Assembly (NCBI RefSeq): GCF_001908205.1
Contig: NZ_LGHL01000046.1
Location: 44,816-108,815, forward strand
Direction: 5' to 3'
Length of the DNA stretch: 64,000 bases
Source: Bradyrhizobium sp. NAS80.1
GTDB taxonomy: Bacteria; Pseudomonadota; Alphaproteobacteria; Rhizobiales; Xanthobacteraceae
Shown here piece after piece: positions 62,500-64,000 of the stretch; the first letter of the stretch is position 1; each line of letters opens with the position of its first letter. The translations under genes and the position numbers were made by a program. The notes under the pieces are model-generated. The model saw only the letters and a program-made list of their open reading frames with translations, had not been told where the DNA came from and ran no database searches.

Positions 62500-62798
62500 C
62501 CCCTGTTTTGACGGGTTCCGCGGGACCGCCGGGCGGGCGGAAAACCCCAGCCGCGCCCGCTATTTGGGCAAAAACCTCAGGTTTTTTAGGGTCTTCCCGC
62601 GTCCGCTCCATTGACTTTGGCCGATTCCTGCCTATGTTCCGGGGCGACGCGGCTCAGATCGAAGACCGATTCTCGAGCCTGGCGCTTTGTTCGCGTGAGT
62701 CAGCACCCCCCAGCTTCTTTGAGAGCGCGCCGTTTCGGGGTGGAGCGCGACAGCCTTATTACCCTCGATTCCGGACGGCGGTTTCGACCAGAGGCTCG

Positions 62799-64000
62799 AT
62801 GTCCTTTTCAAATCTCGGACTGTCCGAAAAAGTCCTCGCCGCAGTGGCGGCCACCGGTTACACCAACCCCACCCCCATTCAGGAACAGGCGATCCCCCAC
62901 GTCCTCGCACGCAAGGACGTGCTCGGCATCGCCCAGACCGGCACCGGCAAGACTGCGGCCTTCGTGCTGCCGATGCTCACCATCCTCGAAAAGGGTCGCG
63001 CCCGCGCGCGCATGCCGCGCACGCTGATCCTCGAACCGACCCGCGAACTCGCCGCCCAGGTCAAAGAGAATTTTGATCGCTACGGCGCCGGCCAGAAGCT
63101 CAACGTCGCCCTCCTGATCGGCGGCGTCTCATTCGGCGACCAGGATGCCAAGCTGATGCGCGGCGTCGACGTGCTGATCGCCACCCCCGGCCGCCTGCTC
63201 GACCACACCGAGCGCGGCGGCCTCCTGCTCACGGGCGTTGAACTGCTCGTCATCGACGAAGCCGACCGCATGCTCGACATGGGCTTCATTCCCGACATCG
63301 AGCGCATCTGCAAGCTGGTCCCCTTCACGCGACAGACCCTGTTCTTCACCGCGACCATGCCGCCGGAGATCCGGCGCATCACCGAAGCCTTCCTGCACAA
63401 TCCGCAGAAGGTCGAGGTGTCCAAGCCCGCCACGACGGCCGTGACCGTCACGCAATCCCAGGTTCCGGCCGGACGCGAGGCGCATGAGAAGCGTGAATTG
63501 CTGCGCCGCCTGCTGCGCGAGGCCAAGGATCTCAAGAACGCGATCATCTTCTGCAATCGCAAGCGTGAGGTCGCGATCGTTCACAAGTCGCTTCAGAAGC
63601 ACGGCTTCAGTGTCGGCGCGCTGCACGGCGATATGGACCAGCCGGCCCGCATGGCCGCGCTCGACCAATTCCGTAAGGGCGAACTGCCCCTTCTCGTCGC
63701 CTCCGACGTCGCAGCCCGCGGCCTCGACATTCCCGAGGTCAGCCACGTCTTCAATTTCGACGTCCCCCATCACGCCGATGACTATGTCCACCGCATCGGC
63801 CGCACCGGGCGCGCGGGCCGCACCGGCACCGCGATCTCGATCGTGACGCCGCTCGACCAGAAGTCGATGGCCGCGATCGAAAAGCTGATCGGCCAGAACA
63901 TTCCTCGCGCCGAAGGCGATTGCGAAGTCCACACTGAAGCCTCCGACGCCACCGAGCGTCCGCGCGAGCAGCGCGGTCGCGAACGGTCGCGCGGCGGACG
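62799..64000 (+). CDS. DEAD-box RNA helicase (RhlE-like), 3'-truncated by window edge
   Basis: ATP-dependent RNA helicase; 400 codons are visible and the frame is open at the window end. Q motif GYTNPTPIQEQAIP, Walker A AQTGTGKT, PTRELAAQ, motif II VIDEADRMLDMGF, motif III FFTATMP (Thr in place of Ser), motif V DVAARGLDIPEV and motif VI HRIGRTGRAG. The visible tail is becoming Arg/Gly/Glu-rich, as in RhlE-type proteins acting in ribosome assembly or cold adaptation. ATG with AGAGG five bases upstream. Confidence 0.95.
   Translation, partial: MSFSNLGLSEKVLAAVAATGYTNPTPIQEQAIPHVLARKDVLGIAQTGTGKTAAFVLPMLTILEKGRARARMPRTLILEPTRELAAQVKENFDRYGAGQKLNVALLIGGVSFGDQDAKLMRGVDVLIATPGRLLDHTERGGLLLTGVELLVIDEADRMLDMGFIPDIERICKLVPFTRQTLFFTATMPPEIRRITEAFLHNPQKVEVSKPATTAVTVTQSQVPAGREAHEKRELLRRLLREAKDLKNAIIFCNRKREVAIVHKSLQKHGFSVGALHGDMDQPARMAALDQFRKGELPLLVASDVAARGLDIPEVSHVFNFDVPHHADDYVHRIGRTGRAGRTGTAISIVTPLDQKSMAAIEKLIGQNIPRAEGDCEVHTEASDATERPREQRGRERSRGG

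Noticed and set aside
1..64000. CRISPR arrays, tRNA/rRNA genes, IS elements or prophage genes
   Set aside because: No regularly spaced repeats, cloverleaf sequences, transposase or phage structural motifs were seen by eye on either strand.

Overview
The window is high-GC, densely coded alphaproteobacterial chromosome. It most resembles Bradyrhizobium or a close relative (Nitrobacteraceae). The grounds are two Omp25/31-type beta-barrels with the typical mature N-terminus, FixK/FNR-type anaeroboxes, a class I PHA synthase, TctABC and CaiB catabolic genes, frequent GTG/TTG starts and dispersed palindromic repeats of the kind I remember from Bradyrhizobium intergenic DNA. I see no phage, IS element, CRISPR array, tRNA or rRNA.

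Layout. 0-6 kb: 3' part of a class I DAHP synthase, then the EF-P module (epmB-epmA on minus, efp divergent on plus) and an exported M23-type protein. 6-11.6 kb: an AhpD-like/cupin operon divergent from a MarR regulator across a strong palindrome, an MltB-like lytic transglycosylase, a GST, a class II aldolase and an SDR. 11.7-16.7 kb: recJ, an NmrA-like/cupin pair and an L,D-transpeptidase. 16.8-20.5 kb: four anaeroboxes, each placed before a different transcription unit (Ca2+/H+ antiporter, 62-aa protein, 43-aa membrane microprotein, yiaW-yiaV pair), which looks like a small microoxic regulon. 20.5-27.6 kb: a minus-strand catabolic operon (echA-caiB-tctC-tctB-tctA-pdxA) with a divergent GntR regulator and two operator-like palindromes. 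27.6-33.2 kb: VOC protein, AraC regulator, and a formylglycine-generating enzyme next to its probable client sulfatase. The sulfatase runs into an N-terminally truncated MBL-fold hydrolase, which looks like a deletion junction.

33.2-41.3 kb is the most unusual part. It holds a 1051-aa cyclase/ATPase/TPR protein preceded by six 13-bp tandem repeats, an ALO-type FAD oxidase, a cyclooxygenase/alpha-dioxygenase-like heme peroxidase, and, 3 bp downstream, a 303-aa protein that reads as a degenerate cytochrome P450. The peroxidase plus P450 arrangement recalls the two-domain fungal Ppo oxylipin enzymes split into two genes.

41.3-64 kb: HAD dehalogenase, glpX, hom, an AlaC-type aminotransferase, phaC, MAPEG, argC-paiB, DedA, parE, two outer-membrane barrels, SDR, an FAD monooxygenase, a caspase-like protein, an AraC regulator and the 5' part of a DEAD-box helicase.

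Three genes (echA, the FAD oxidase and parE) are each broken by one extra base in a homopolymer. parE is normally essential, so sequencing or assembly error is the likeliest cause, and the other two breaks should be treated with the same caution.
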